A DNA stretch of 64,000 bases from positions 248,001 to 312,000 of the forward strand of contig BLSF01000049.1 in assembly GCA_012862575.1 (NCBI GenBank), written 5' to 3'. The notes beneath the pieces were generated by a model that saw nothing but the letters and a program-made list of their open reading frames with translations, made no database searches and was not told where the DNA came from. Source of the stretch: Parietichytrium sp. I65-24A (taxonomy: Eukaryota > Sar > Bigyra > Thraustochytrida > Thraustochytriidae). Shown one piece after another: positions 29,838 through 39,374 of this stretch. Within the stretch, counting starts at the first letter, position 1, and each line of letters starts with the position of its first letter. The position numbers were made by a program, and so were the translations under genes.

Positions 29838-31675
29838 CTTTCCTGCCTTTTAATTCACAACCGTGAATGACTGTCGTCCGCCAAAACAATTCAAATCACC
29901 GTCAGCATTCCCACAAACTCTCCAACATACACTCCAATATCGCATCCAACACATCCACAAATCCACACATCCCAGCCCCCACACACGGCCACGGGAACCT
30001 GGAACCCGCCAACTCGCACGCGCGGGACCGCCTCCCAAGAACCCAACGAGACCCTCTGCTTACGCACCCTCCACTCTCGCCCTTTGCTCCTTTCGCCTTT
30101 CGCACTCACTCACCTTGTTCGCTCGCTCGCACAGTTTTCAACAGGTGCCTCCACCAACAATCAATCAATCTCTCTCTCTGTCTCTCTCTTTCTCCTCTCT
30201 AGCCCTCCCACCGTTTACGCTATTACTCTCCCTACCACGCCCCGTTACCACTCTCGTATACGGGGCCCATAGGCCCCGCCACTCCTAGCGCGGCTACCTG
30301 CGCGGATAGTAGCGGGTCGTAGGCGGGTGGGTGTAGTGTGGATAGGTGGAGGGGTAGCGGGGTTAAGGAGAGGGTAGGCGCGGCTAGGGGAGCCTTGTGC
30401 CAATCATTTTGGCCGCCACACGATTGCGGGCGTTCGGTGCGTCACAAAGGGCCCCGGTGTGACGGGATAGTGAGTCATTTGGAAGGAGCGCTGGGGCACG
30501 TCACGGAGGGACGGCGTGGCACAACCTGACCGAATCTGACGGAAGACCTACCCTAACCCTCATGGGCGTTGTCTATTAAACGAATAGAAAGAGAATGCCA
30601 TGGGAAGAGATGATGAAAACGCCAGGTCGTGTGCAGGAAAAAATCATCTTGAATGAATGTTGGCGAACGGGGAAACTAAAGATTCTACTCATATTTGTAC
30701 ATGCCTTTCTTTCATGTTGGCAGATTACAATAGACAAAATTTACATTAAATATAGGTAAATAATTTACGTCGAGCAGATATCTTGAATGGAAATCAAAAG
30801 GGTCCTCGCTCGCTGATTTCCCCGATGGATCTCCTCACCGCCCAAATCAGTGGCTTTCCTCCACATCATTTCCCCGGCTGACCCGGATTTTCCCGGCGAT
30901 ACCCTACACCAGTCGTATTCCACACTACGCCCCCAGCGCCAACCTAGGGTTCGTTCACCTTCGGTCAGGTCGGTGGATAGACTCAGATTAAGTACTTCTA
31001 CTCGCTGCTGGGCCGTCACGTCGAGACCACCGTTACAGGTTAGGTCGTCAGGCAACCCTAACCTGCTGCACCAAGGCGGGGAATGCTAGTCAATTTGCCT
31101 AGCCATGCGTACCCCTTACCCTAGCCCGCTACCCTCTCGATTACCAACCCGCTAGCCCGGGTACAACCTCATATCCGAAACCCTACCACCGCCTCCACTG
31201 CCAGAGACGCACGACCGCAACCTCCTACCCATTCCCTTAAGCACGTGTACTACACGCCATCCTACCCCACCTACCTCCTACCCCTCCACTACCCCTCCCC
31301 TACCACCCCTCCTACCTCCCCAACCCACCATAAACCCTAACCGTACCACTCCGCCACGCACCAGTACCACCCCTCCTACCATATCCACTATCACCCGCCT
31401 ACCCTGCGGCCGGGTAGGCTTCCTACGGGGTACGAGTGCTATGCCACACTAGGGAAAGCGGTGGGCGCAGTAGGCGGAGGGCTAGCGCGGGGGGTAGATA
31501 GATAGCGATAGAAAGAGAGAGGAACAGAGAGAGAGAAAGAGAGAGAGAGCAGTGGCGAAGGACAAGTGGAAGGAGCGTCGTGCGAAGAGAGAAGAGAGAG
31601 AGAAGAGAGAGAGAGAGAGAGTGCGCGCGTTGGTGAGATAGGAAAGAGGGCTCGTATCGAAGGAACGCGGGAAAG
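29838..31675. promoter_or_regulatory. Shared divergent promoter region between uS8 and ATP synthase alpha
   Basis: A 1.8 kb stretch without a gene. It has a CT tract at 30169-30200 (GA for uS8), GA tracts at 31510-31550 and 31585-31622 (for ATP synthase alpha), and a long CTA/TAG/CCTACC-rich core (about 30230-31440). CCCTAA-type motifs occur at 30551-30560, 31056-31063 and 31332-31340; the last is an exact AAACCCTAA, identical to the plant telo-box found in ribosomal-protein promoters. Use here is inference. Confidence 0.45.
31510..31622 (+). promoter_or_regulatory. GA tracts upstream of ATP synthase alpha
   Basis: Two GA runs on the coding strand (31510-31550 and 31585-31622), 55-165 bp before the ATG. 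They probably lie in the core promoter or 5' UTR. Confidence 0.4.
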
Positions 31676-33487
31676 ATGTCTCTGTTCGCAGCTCGCAGGA
31701 ACGTCGGCCGCGCCGTGGCCGCAGCGGCATCCAGACGCGGAAGCCTCGCCGCGTTCGGCGCTATCAGGCACAGCGTGCCGAAGAACATCGGAGTGAGGTC
31801 GCTCGCAGTGTCTGCAGCTGAGCTTTCCAACATTCTCGAGCAGCGCATTGCGTCCTACAACAAGGAGGGCGCCGCTGTGACCGTGGATGAGGTCGGCCAT
31901 GTCATCTCCATTGGAGATGGTATCGCCCGCGTGTATGGACTTAACAAGGTCCAGGCAGGAGAGATGGTGGAGTTTGTCAATGCCGGCATTAAGGGCATGG
32001 CTCTGTGAGTTGCTTTCGCGATGGCTGGCTGGCTTGCCTAGTTGGTTGGTTGTTTTTTTTGGGGGGGTTTGAAAATGTTGAAAGATGCTGACTTTGGTAA
32101 TGTGGATTTTTGCCTTGCTTGAATGTGAATGTTTGTTTGCGTCGATAGCAACTTGGAGAACGACAACGTTGGTGTTGTGATCTTCGGTAACGATCGTCTC
32201 ATCCTCGAGGGAGATGTCGTCAAGCGTACTGGATCCATCGTGGATGTGCCAGTCGGCCGTGGCCTTCTTGGCCGCACCGTCGATGCTCTCGGTGAGCCAA
32301 TCGACGGAAAAGGACCAGTTGACTCCGAGAAGCGCGAGCGTGTGGAGATCAAGGCACCTGGTATTCTTTCCCGCAAGGGTGTGCATGAGCCTATGCAGAC
32401 CGGTCTCAAGGCTGTGGATGCGCTCATCCCTATCGGCCGTGGCCAGCGTGAGCTCATCATTGGTGATCGTCAGACCGGAAAGACCGCTATCGCTGTCGAT
32501 ACCGTGATCAACCAGAAGGAGCTCAACATGAGCGACGAGGAGTTCAAGAAGCTCTACTGTGTGTACGTCGCTGTGGGCCAGAAGCGCTCCACTGTGGCTC
32601 AGATCGCCAAGAAGTTCGAGGAGCACGATGCTCTCAAGTACTCGATCATTGTCGCAGCTACCGCTTCCGACTCTGCTCCACTCCAGTTCTTGGCCCCATA
32701 CTCTGGTGCCACCATCGGAGAGTACTTCAGGGACAGCGGCACCCACGCTGTGATCTGCTACGATGACTTGTCCAAGCAGGCTGTCGCTTACCGCCAGATG
32801 TCTCTGCTCCTCCGTCGTCCACCAGGCCGTGAGGCTTACCCTGGTGATGTCTTCTACCTCCACAGCCGTCTCCTCGAGCGTGCTGCAAAGGTCTCTGATG
32901 ACCTCGGTGCTGGATCCCTCACCGCCCTCCCAGTCATTGAGACCCAGGCTGGAGATGTGTCTGCATACATTCCAACCAACGTGATTTCCATCACTGACGG
33001 CCAGATCTTCTTGGAGTCTGAGCTGTTCCACTCTGGTATCCGCCCTGCTGTCAACGTCGGTCTCTCCGTGTCCCGTGTCGGATCCGCTGCACAGATTAAG
33101 GCAATGAAGCAGATTGCTGGTACCATTAAGCTCGAGCTCGCTCAGTTCCGTGAGGTCGCTGCATTCGCACAGTTCGGATCTGATCTCGATGCTGCTACCC
33201 AGCATCAGCTTAACCGTGGCTCCCGCCTCCAGGAGCTTCTCAAGCAGCCACAGTACTCCCCACTCTCCGTATACGAGCAGGTCGTTGTTATCTTTGCTGG
33301 TGTGCGTGGATTCCTCGACAAGATCGACCTCAAGCGCGTCGGCGAGTTCGAGAAGGCTTGGCTCAAGCACGTCAAGGACTCCCACTCCGACGTCATTGAC
33401 GAGCTCAAGGAGAAGAAGATCATCAGCAAGGAGCTCGATGCTAAGCTGATGAAGATTGCCAAGGAATTTTCCGCGACCTTTGAGTAA
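31676..33487 (+). CDS. ATP5F1A: Mitochondrial ATP synthase F1 subunit alpha, two exons
   Basis: Exons are 31676-32004 and 32149-33487, with a 144-bp phase-2 intron (GTGAGT donor). The product is 555 aa. The first 45 or so residues are Arg/Ala/Ser-rich without acids ([17 protein letters not shown]), a clear mitochondrial presequence. Next come the alpha beta-barrel ([19 protein letters not shown]), P-loop [18 protein letters not shown], the [20 protein letters not shown] region and [13 protein letters not shown] with the conserved arginine reaching the beta catalytic site. The C-terminus ends EFSATFE. Alpha forms the non-catalytic sites of the F1 hexamer in the matrix. Codons are strongly biased to C-ending and CGT forms, as expected for a highly expressed gene. 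A long frame on the opposite strand is a shadow of this bias. Confidence 0.97.
32005..32148 (+). other. Intron of the ATP synthase alpha gene
   Basis: 144 bp, donor GTGAGT, acceptor GATAG. It includes a run of T and G (TTTTTTTTGGGGGGG). Removal joins KGMAL to NLENDNVG, the family sequence. Confidence 0.85.
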
Positions 33488-34196
33488 ACTCTGTGCGTTT
33501 GTCTTCCTAACTCGAACTTTAGACTTTCGGAGTTTAAAAGTGCAACTCACAACTTTTTCATCTCTTTCCTTTTTCTGTGTTGTTCGGTCGTGATTTTTCT
33601 TCATTCTGCTCTGGGAGTTTAATTTTCTTTTTTTAAAGACAATCTGCCTCTCTTTTTTTCTTGGTTCCACTTTTTACTTTACTTTTCTGGTGGTGTTTTG
33701 TATTTTATTGTTGCCTTCATTCAATTTCACTGAATGAATAGATTGGGAAAAAACAAAACAAAAAACAAAACAAAACAAAGAAGGAATGTGCGGCAAGTCT
33801 ACGCTTGAACTTCGTCTCATCATTCCCAAGTAAACTTTCAAGAGAGAGAGGGAGAGGGAGAGAGAGAGAAAGAAAGTAGGAAAATTGAGTACGTCGAGTT
33901 TGTTTTCATTCTCTCAGAATTCAGCATTTTTAAATCGGTAAAGGGATCGGGGGAAAGGGTTTCCTCTTTCAAATTCCATAAACATCTTTTCCAGGGAAGA
34001 AGAAAGGGCTGACTTTCCTCCGTGTGGGACTGCTCCGCTGGACTTTACGAACAAACCAGGCATGTGCATGCGCATGTGCGCGACTCGCTGCTCCAGCCAC
34101 CAGCATTTCAAGTTTCAACAACAGGTACACCAAACCTCTGAGCCAGTGTTCAAGATGCGCAGGGTGGGTGTAAAGTACGTACAAAAGTTGGTAGCT
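33488..34196. other. Gap between the convergent ATP synthase alpha and Dbp3-like genes
   Basis: Facing 3' UTRs: T-rich DNA, an AAAAC repeat (about 33752-33780) and a GA tract (33841-33872). This GA tract is an exception, since it is not upstream of any gene. Confidence 0.45.
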
Positions 34197-35714
34197 TTAC
34201 TCGTCGTCGCTGTCAGAAAAGGTAATGTGAGTTGCCGACTCGGCCGCGAGGTCGTCGCGAAAGTGTGCTCCGTACATCTTGTGCTCCTTTTTCTTGACAG
34301 TGTTTCCGAACTTTGCAAGCTCAGGGGGGATTGGCTCTCCAGCTTGACGCAGCACGTTTTGGAGCGCTCCAGAATGAGCCTTGTCGTTCACGGTGAAGAA
34401 GGTGTACGCTTCTCCGGTGGCTCCCGCGCGGCCAGTACGACCGATGCGGTGAACGTAATCTTCCACCGTCAGCGGGAACGTGACATTGATCACGTACTCC
34501 ACTCCCTTGATGTCCAACCCACGGGATGCAACGTCGGTTGCAACAAGAATTGGCGAGACGCCCTTGTCGAACTGGCGGACGGCTGCCTCCCTGCTGCTTT
34601 GGGATTTGTCCCCATGGATGCCAGCAACCTTGTAGCGGTTGCGAACAAGAAGGTCCTCAATGCGCTGGGCCTCTTTCTTGTACAAGGCAAACACAATGAT
34701 GCGGTTGCTGCCATCGTGCAGCTGCTTCAGTAGCGAGAGCAGACGGCGTTCTTTCATGCTTTGATCTATCACTTCCACGTGCTGGCGAACAGAGTTGGAC
34801 GCGGCGAGCTTATCGCTTCCCACCACGATTTTCACAGGGTCTTGCATGAAGGTTGATGCGAGCTTGCGAATCTCCTGTGGCCAGGTCGCCGAAAACATGA
34901 CAGTTTGCCGCCCGCTGTCTGCGCTAGCACACATGGAAATAATTCTGCGCACATCCTCTTCGAAGCCCATGTCCAACATTCTGTCGGCCTCGTCCAGAAC
35001 CAGGTACTTGACCCCACTCAAGTCAATCACCTTGCTCTGCACGAAGTCAAGCAGACGGCCAGGCGTGGCCATGAGAATATCCAGGGTTGGGCACTTTTCA
35101 ATCTGCACCTTTTGTTCCACCTTGGCCGTTCCACCAAAGACCACGATCGCGTTGAGCTCTTCGCAAGCATTGCACGCTTGCTCGGCAACCTTGGCACTCT
35201 GCAAAGCCAGCTCACGGGTCGGCGCGAGCACCAGCATCCTTGGCGCCGCAAACTTCCCTTTCCCATAGGCGCCATCGAGCATCCTCGCAATTCCAGGCAT
35301 GAGAAACGACAGCGTTTTCCCGCTTCCAGTCTCGGCAACTCCGACAAGATCTCTGCCTTGCATCACAATGGGCCACGCTTGCGCCTGAATCGCAGTCGGC
35401 GCAGTAAATCCACGGCAGCATTCTCGAAATACTGGCAAAGCATCTCCGCCAAATACTTTCTCGGCCTGCGCCATCGATGTCAAAGCCGCTGGCACATCAT
35501 CAGATCCGGTCACCTTCACTTTCTTCTCTCCCACGGAAAGTTTCACCTTCTTGCTGCCGGATGCATTATTATCCTCCTTGCCCGCGCGCTTATCATCAGA
35601 TTCTTCGCGGGAACGCTTCTTCTCTTTCTTCTCCTTCTTTTCCTTCTTTTCTTTCTTCTCTTTCTTTTCTTTCTTCTCCTTCTTCTCCTTCTTGTCCTTG
35701 TGCGCTTTCTCCAT
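34197..35714 (-). CDS. DBP3: DEAD-box RNA helicase, Dbp3-like
   Basis: 505 residues from the ATG at 35714 (MEKAHKDKKEKK). Residues 6-35 are a run of KEK/KKEK repeats followed by a basic-acidic linker; yeast Dbp3 has the same kind of lysine-rich N-terminus. The core has all DEAD-box motifs in order: Q-motif region FTAPTAIQAQAWP, I AETGSGKT, Ia PTRELA, GG, Ib TPGRL, II DEAD, III SAT, IV IIVFALYKK, V ATDVASRGLDI and VI HRIGRTGRAG. The C-terminal tail is short and acidic (FSDSDDE). Dbp3 acts in the nucleolus in pre-rRNA processing at site A3, a role transferred from yeast. Dbp2/DDX5 is the alternative. A GA tract on the coding strand and GAACCC repeats lie directly upstream. Confidence 0.8.
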   Translation of the reverse strand: MEKAHKDKKEKKEKKEKKEKKEKKEKKEKKEKKRSREESDDKRAGKEDNNASGSKKVKLSVGEKKVKVTGSDDVPAALTSMAQAEKVFGGDALPVFRECCRGFTAPTAIQAQAWPIVMQGRDLVGVAETGSGKTLSFLMPGIARMLDGAYGKGKFAAPRMLVLAPTRELALQSAKVAEQACNACEELNAIVVFGGTAKVEQKVQIEKCPTLDILMATPGRLLDFVQSKVIDLSGVKYLVLDEADRMLDMGFEEDVRRIISMCASADSGRQTVMFSATWPQEIRKLASTFMQDPVKIVVGSDKLAASNSVRQHVEVIDQSMKERRLLSLLKQLHDGSNRIIVFALYKKEAQRIEDLLVRNRYKVAGIHGDKSQSSREAAVRQFDKGVSPILVATDVASRGLDIKGVEYVINVTFPLTVEDYVHRIGRTGRAGATGEAYTFFTVNDKAHSGALQNVLRQAGEPIPPELAKFGNTVKKKEHKMYGAHFRDDLAAESATHITFSDSDDE

Positions 35715-35801
35715 CTCGCCGAGAGAACCCGGGATGCAGAACCCAGAACCCGGAACCCAGAGCTCGCAGCGTAGAACCAAGAGTTTCGCTCACTGCTTCG
35801 C

Positions 35802-35848
<47 letters not shown>

Positions 35849-36513
35849 GCGCGTCTCTGTGTGTTGCTCGCGTTGAAAGGTGTTGTCTCTCTCTCACACA
35901 CACTCAGAAAACCAGTCATTCCGCGACGCTTCGTGAATGTTCGCTGTGAGGGAGCCGGAGGGCTAGTGAAGGGATTGGCGGTGGAGGGTAAGCGGAGGGG
36001 AGGCCGTTGGGTTCCGCGGAGGTTTGTTGTGGTCTGGTGGGAGGGATTGTGAGGGATGGGGAGGGATGTGAAGACGGCATTGGGTTCCGCGAATGCAAAG
36101 AGAGTGATGGGGAAACGTGGTTCCTGAAGTGAAAGAGTATGTTGCGGTATAGGGTGGTGAATAGGAGGGGAAAGGAAAATGGGTTCCGATGTACCTTGCG
36201 AGACGTGTAATTTCACCCTACATTCCACACTTCGTGGTGTAATTTTCATTTTCATTTGGCATGGGAATGTTTGCTAACAATGGAATCTTCTGAATTTTGA
36301 ATTCTTATCATTGCAAATTTTGGAAGGATTGGAGAAAGAATGTTCAATCGGTTGAAGTGTTCTTTTACTATCAGATGTGTGTCAGCGTTGCCAGTGCATG
36401 CAAGCACAGATCCCTTTCTTACTCTGAGTCTACATCATGCGTCGATTGTTTGGCTGAAAGAAGTGCCCCGTTGAAGGTTTATTTAGGCCGATTCGATGGC
36501 TCGTCTTAGTCGT
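35715..36513. other. Upstream region of the Dbp3-like gene
   Basis: From the left: GAACCC repeats (about 35727-35765), a CT tract (35813-35846) that is GA for the leftward gene, and a region with GGGAGGG and GTTCCGCG repeats (35950-36080). From 36408 on it is inside the duplicated unit described separately. No other gene. Confidence 0.5.
35813..35846 (-). promoter_or_regulatory. GA tract (coding strand) upstream of the Dbp3-like gene
   Basis: A perfect CT run on the plus strand, 100-132 bp before the ATG at 35714. Same polarity as the other tracts. Confidence 0.4.
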
Positions 36514-37824
36514 TCAATGCTTGCCGCTATCGCGGTTGGAAGTCCGCACTGCCCCTGACGTCACAGACTCATCCGCGGCGCTGCTCCGCCCTTTTTTGGG
36601 AGCAATTAGCGTCGTTTTGTTTCGAAGATATTGCCGGACGGAGAACACCAATGCAACGCAGAACGTGAGACTGCCCACTAAAGCTAGAAGTTTGGTGACG
36701 GCCTGATTCATCGCTATCCCGGCAGCCTCATCGACCTCCGTCTCAGTGCTGTTGCTCTCTTCTTCAAGTTCGCGAGCTGTCTCATACAACCCAGTCATCC
36801 ACAACCCTCTGGAGCCCTCTAAGTTGAAATAGTGCAAATACATCACGCGGTCGTCCCCGGAAATTACAAAGCCTCCTGCTTGGCTGGACATTACACGGCG
36901 TGCAGTCGCTGGGGTTGAAATTGAGGCTCGCGGCAACAAGCTGCCAGTGGCTTCTCTGTAAAGCACGCGCACACACCCTTTTGTTGAACAAATCAGCTCT
37001 CCCCCCCACGAGCTCTTTAGATCGCACTGCGTTGTGGAGATAGACAGAGACTTGTCATTTTTGCTGAGGATATCCCGCTCAGCGTACTCTGCGCCTCGTC
37101 TTTGGATTACTGCGTCCAACTTCAATTCGTGCGCTTGCGCTCCACGAAGGTCGCTTTCGGACGTCTGAACGGCTAGTTTTGTCTGCACGAGGAAAGACGT
37201 GCCTTGCCGTACGAGCACAAAGGAGTCGCCCCGAAAGTCGGAAATGACATCGCCAGCAGCGAGATCACTCAGTTCTGATGGTACATCATTTACTGGTGCC
37301 CAGTTACCTTCTTCCACATTCGCAAAAACCAAGGTCTGCGTTGAACCATCCTGGCCCGTGCCTCTTATCAACATCAGGCTCTCCGAGAGCTCTAAAGCGC
37401 GTTGACCGTCCCCAAGCAGAGAATTCAGTCCCAAGGGAATCGTTTCGGCCCACCTCCACTGCTTGCCGACTGCCGGCCTTTTGTAGATGTACAATGCGGG
37501 CGGGACCGATGCCGCAACAGCCAAGACGCCATCGTGCACTTTGACGGAATGGCCGAAGCCACCGACATCGGATTCAGCGATCACCTGAACCTCCTCAAAA
37601 TCAGAGAACGGCGCCTTCTGCGCAAAAACGTAAACCTTGCTCGCCAAAGATGAACCGACCACGACGTCCCGTCCATCCGCGTCTGCGTCAACACCGTCGT
37701 CGAAAGGAAATGCAAAGCTCTGGCTCGGCAACAGTAATTCTGCGGTATCTTGCAATTCAGCGGCGCTCGCGCTTTCTGCAAATAAAGTCCACACGCACGC
37801 AGCTGCCGCAAGCCGCCATTGCAT
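36514..37824 (-). CDS. Secreted single-pass membrane protein with beta-propeller-like repeats, left copy
   Basis: 436 residues from the ATG at 37824 (MQWRLAAAACVWTLFAESASA), which begins a clear signal peptide; an in-frame TTG further upstream was ignored. The ectodomain has FG-GAP-like motifs (DGVDADADGRDVVVGSS, DVGGFGHSVKVHDGVLAVAAS), as in integrin-alpha-type propellers, with an Asp-rich calcium-loop look at DDGVDADADG. A membrane helix lies near residues 380-402 (LLALVGSLTFCVALVFSV), and a short basic tail follows, so topology is type I. No enzyme motif. It is almost identical to the gene at 39481-40788. The propeller call is by motif appearance only. A TATATA stretch lies about 265 bp upstream of the start. 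Confidence 0.7.
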   Translation of the reverse strand: MQWRLAAAACVWTLFAESASAAELQDTAELLLPSQSFAFPFDDGVDADADGRDVVVGSSLASKVYVFAQKAPFSDFEEVQVIAESDVGGFGHSVKVHDGVLAVAASVPPALYIYKRPAVGKQWRWAETIPLGLNSLLGDGQRALELSESLMLIRGTGQDGSTQTLVFANVEEGNWAPVNDVPSELSDLAAGDVISDFRGDSFVLVRQGTSFLVQTKLAVQTSESDLRGAQAHELKLDAVIQRRGAEYAERDILSKNDKSLSISTTQCDLKSSWGGELICSTKGCVRVLYREATGSLLPRASISTPATARRVMSSQAGGFVISGDDRVMYLHYFNLEGSRGLWMTGLYETARELEEESNSTETEVDEAAGIAMNQAVTKLLALVGSLTFCVALVFSVRQYLRNKTTLIAPKKGRSSAADESVTSGAVRTSNRDSGKH

Positions 37825-39373
37825 CTTCTCGGAGCGCCGAGCCTCGGACAGATGATGTATCTGATCTTTGCGCAGCCAGCACGACGCAAGTTGCAAGTTG
37901 CTCGTTTCCTATCACGGCCTCAAGTCCCCGCCCAATTGCAAACACGAAGGGTGTCCAACTCGTTAAAGGAACAGCGCCATTGATGGTGAACTAATCTTCG
38001 CAATTACCCAAAGCACCACACATACGAAACCATCGTCCGAAATTCCTCTCCCTTGCATGTTACTAGCTCGTACCGCGTTCAGTTTCAGACAATATATACA
38101 CGACACCGCTCCGAACAGACCTCATGGCACATCACCGGAGGGTTTCGCGTAAGGCACGCTTGGAGATTCTCGAGGCTATCAAGTCAAACATAGTTAAAAG
38201 TAACACTAATTCTTTAACTTCAGAGTCATATTCATGTCGACTTTGAATTGTTTGCTCAAGCAAAGCAGTGATGAAAGACTCTAACGAGCATTTCTAGTTT
38301 CAGCACTGAATCGGCCGAGTCGCGTAATCTCAACGACGCCGATTTTGCAAATTTGAATTCATTTCTCAGCTCCCGCTGTGTTAAGGTGAACACCATTCTC
38401 AGAACGAAAAGTGTCCGTTCACAAGTCAGACCAACCGTAGCACTACTAATGTGTAGCTAGGTACAACGTTAACCAAGATGCACACTGCGACAACAGCGAC
38501 CACAGCGACCAGGTATGGGAGGTCCCCAAAATGCCAAAATGTGTTCGCGTTCTACCAAACATGCATTGCCACGAGGCCCTCGAACAAGGTTTAAGGTGCA
38601 TTTTTCTATGGCCGCTTGCGAAGCGTCTTTGCTGGGTTCAGATGGTTCCCTGCTCGGTGAACTCGAAAACAACACGCCGCCCCCGATACTCAGATGTTAG
38701 TACCAAAACTTGGCCAAGAGAAGCGTTCCAGGGGCGGCTGGGTGCCTTTGTTGTTGGAGCGCCTTTTTTTCGCCGCCTCAAGACACCAATTGAGCGCTAC
38801 AGGTTCTCGCATCGCACGAATTTTTGGCTCTGTCAATTGATGCACTCGACCAACTGTTGGGACTTGGTAGACAACTTCGTCCACGCTACATGAACTGTGA
38901 TGATGGCCAACGGGCAAACGTAGCGGACGTCAGACTTCGTCAGAGACCATTCATGTGAGGGCATTTCTTCGTGGCCATGTATGGAAGAAAGAAACGCGTT
39001 TGCAACCCGAAATCCAAACCGGCGTTTCATTCACAGTCAATTCAACGAACTCAGAGGGGTTCGTTTTTCGGGAGGTGTCGTCTGTAGAAGTGACCCTCCA
39101 GCATTCGCTTGGTTTTCATTTGCGCCTCGTGCATTCTTCCAAAGCACGACAAGTCGCATTGCTACTGTTGAAGAATTCCGAGTCCATGCGACTTGCAACG
39201 ACTCCCAGGTTAGAAGAAATTTCGCTTACTTCTCTACTAGCCTAGCTAGAGAGCAGGCCTAATTGCTAAGCGATGTAGCCGTGCTCTGCGAGTCCGGTTC
39301 TCTCGAGAAGAACCCACCTATCAAATGCGTTCCCCGGCATGAAGCGCCGCACAAAGACGCACAGAACTCTCAA
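37825..39373. other. Upstream part of the left duplicate unit
   Basis: No convincing gene. The same DNA appears at 40789-42321. Open frames shared by both copies differ mostly by amino-acid-changing substitutions, which argues against coding. It may hold the promoter of the membrane-protein gene. Confidence 0.45.
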
Positions 39374-39374
39374 N
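39374..39374. other. Single ambiguous base (N) at the junction of the two repeat copies
   Basis: The only N in the window. It sits exactly between the last base of the left copy (CTCTCAA) and the first base of the right copy (AGATCCC). Confidence 0.99.

Larger units (their letters stand above)
36408..39373. repeat. 2.97-kb direct repeat, left copy
   Basis: Matches 39375-42321 over its whole length at roughly 98-99% identity, with point changes and small indels that grow denser toward the right end. It ends exactly at the single N (39374). The break pattern suggests two overlapping contigs or haplotypes that were not merged. Confidence 0.95.

Noticed and set aside
30230-31440. CCCTAA-containing region considered as an interstitial telomere
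   Set aside because: CCCTAA units are scattered singly in CCTA-rich DNA and never form a tandem array.
31439-33670. Minus-strand open frame of 743 codons opposite ATP synthase alpha
   Set aside because: It mirrors the sense gene with its strong codon bias (C-ending codons leave few antisense stops), crosses the intron of the sense gene and resembles no protein family.
38531-38893. 120-codon frame kept in both duplicate copies (also 41493-41855)
   Set aside because: Four of about five differences between the copies change the amino acid, and the peptide matches nothing, so there is no sign of coding constraint.
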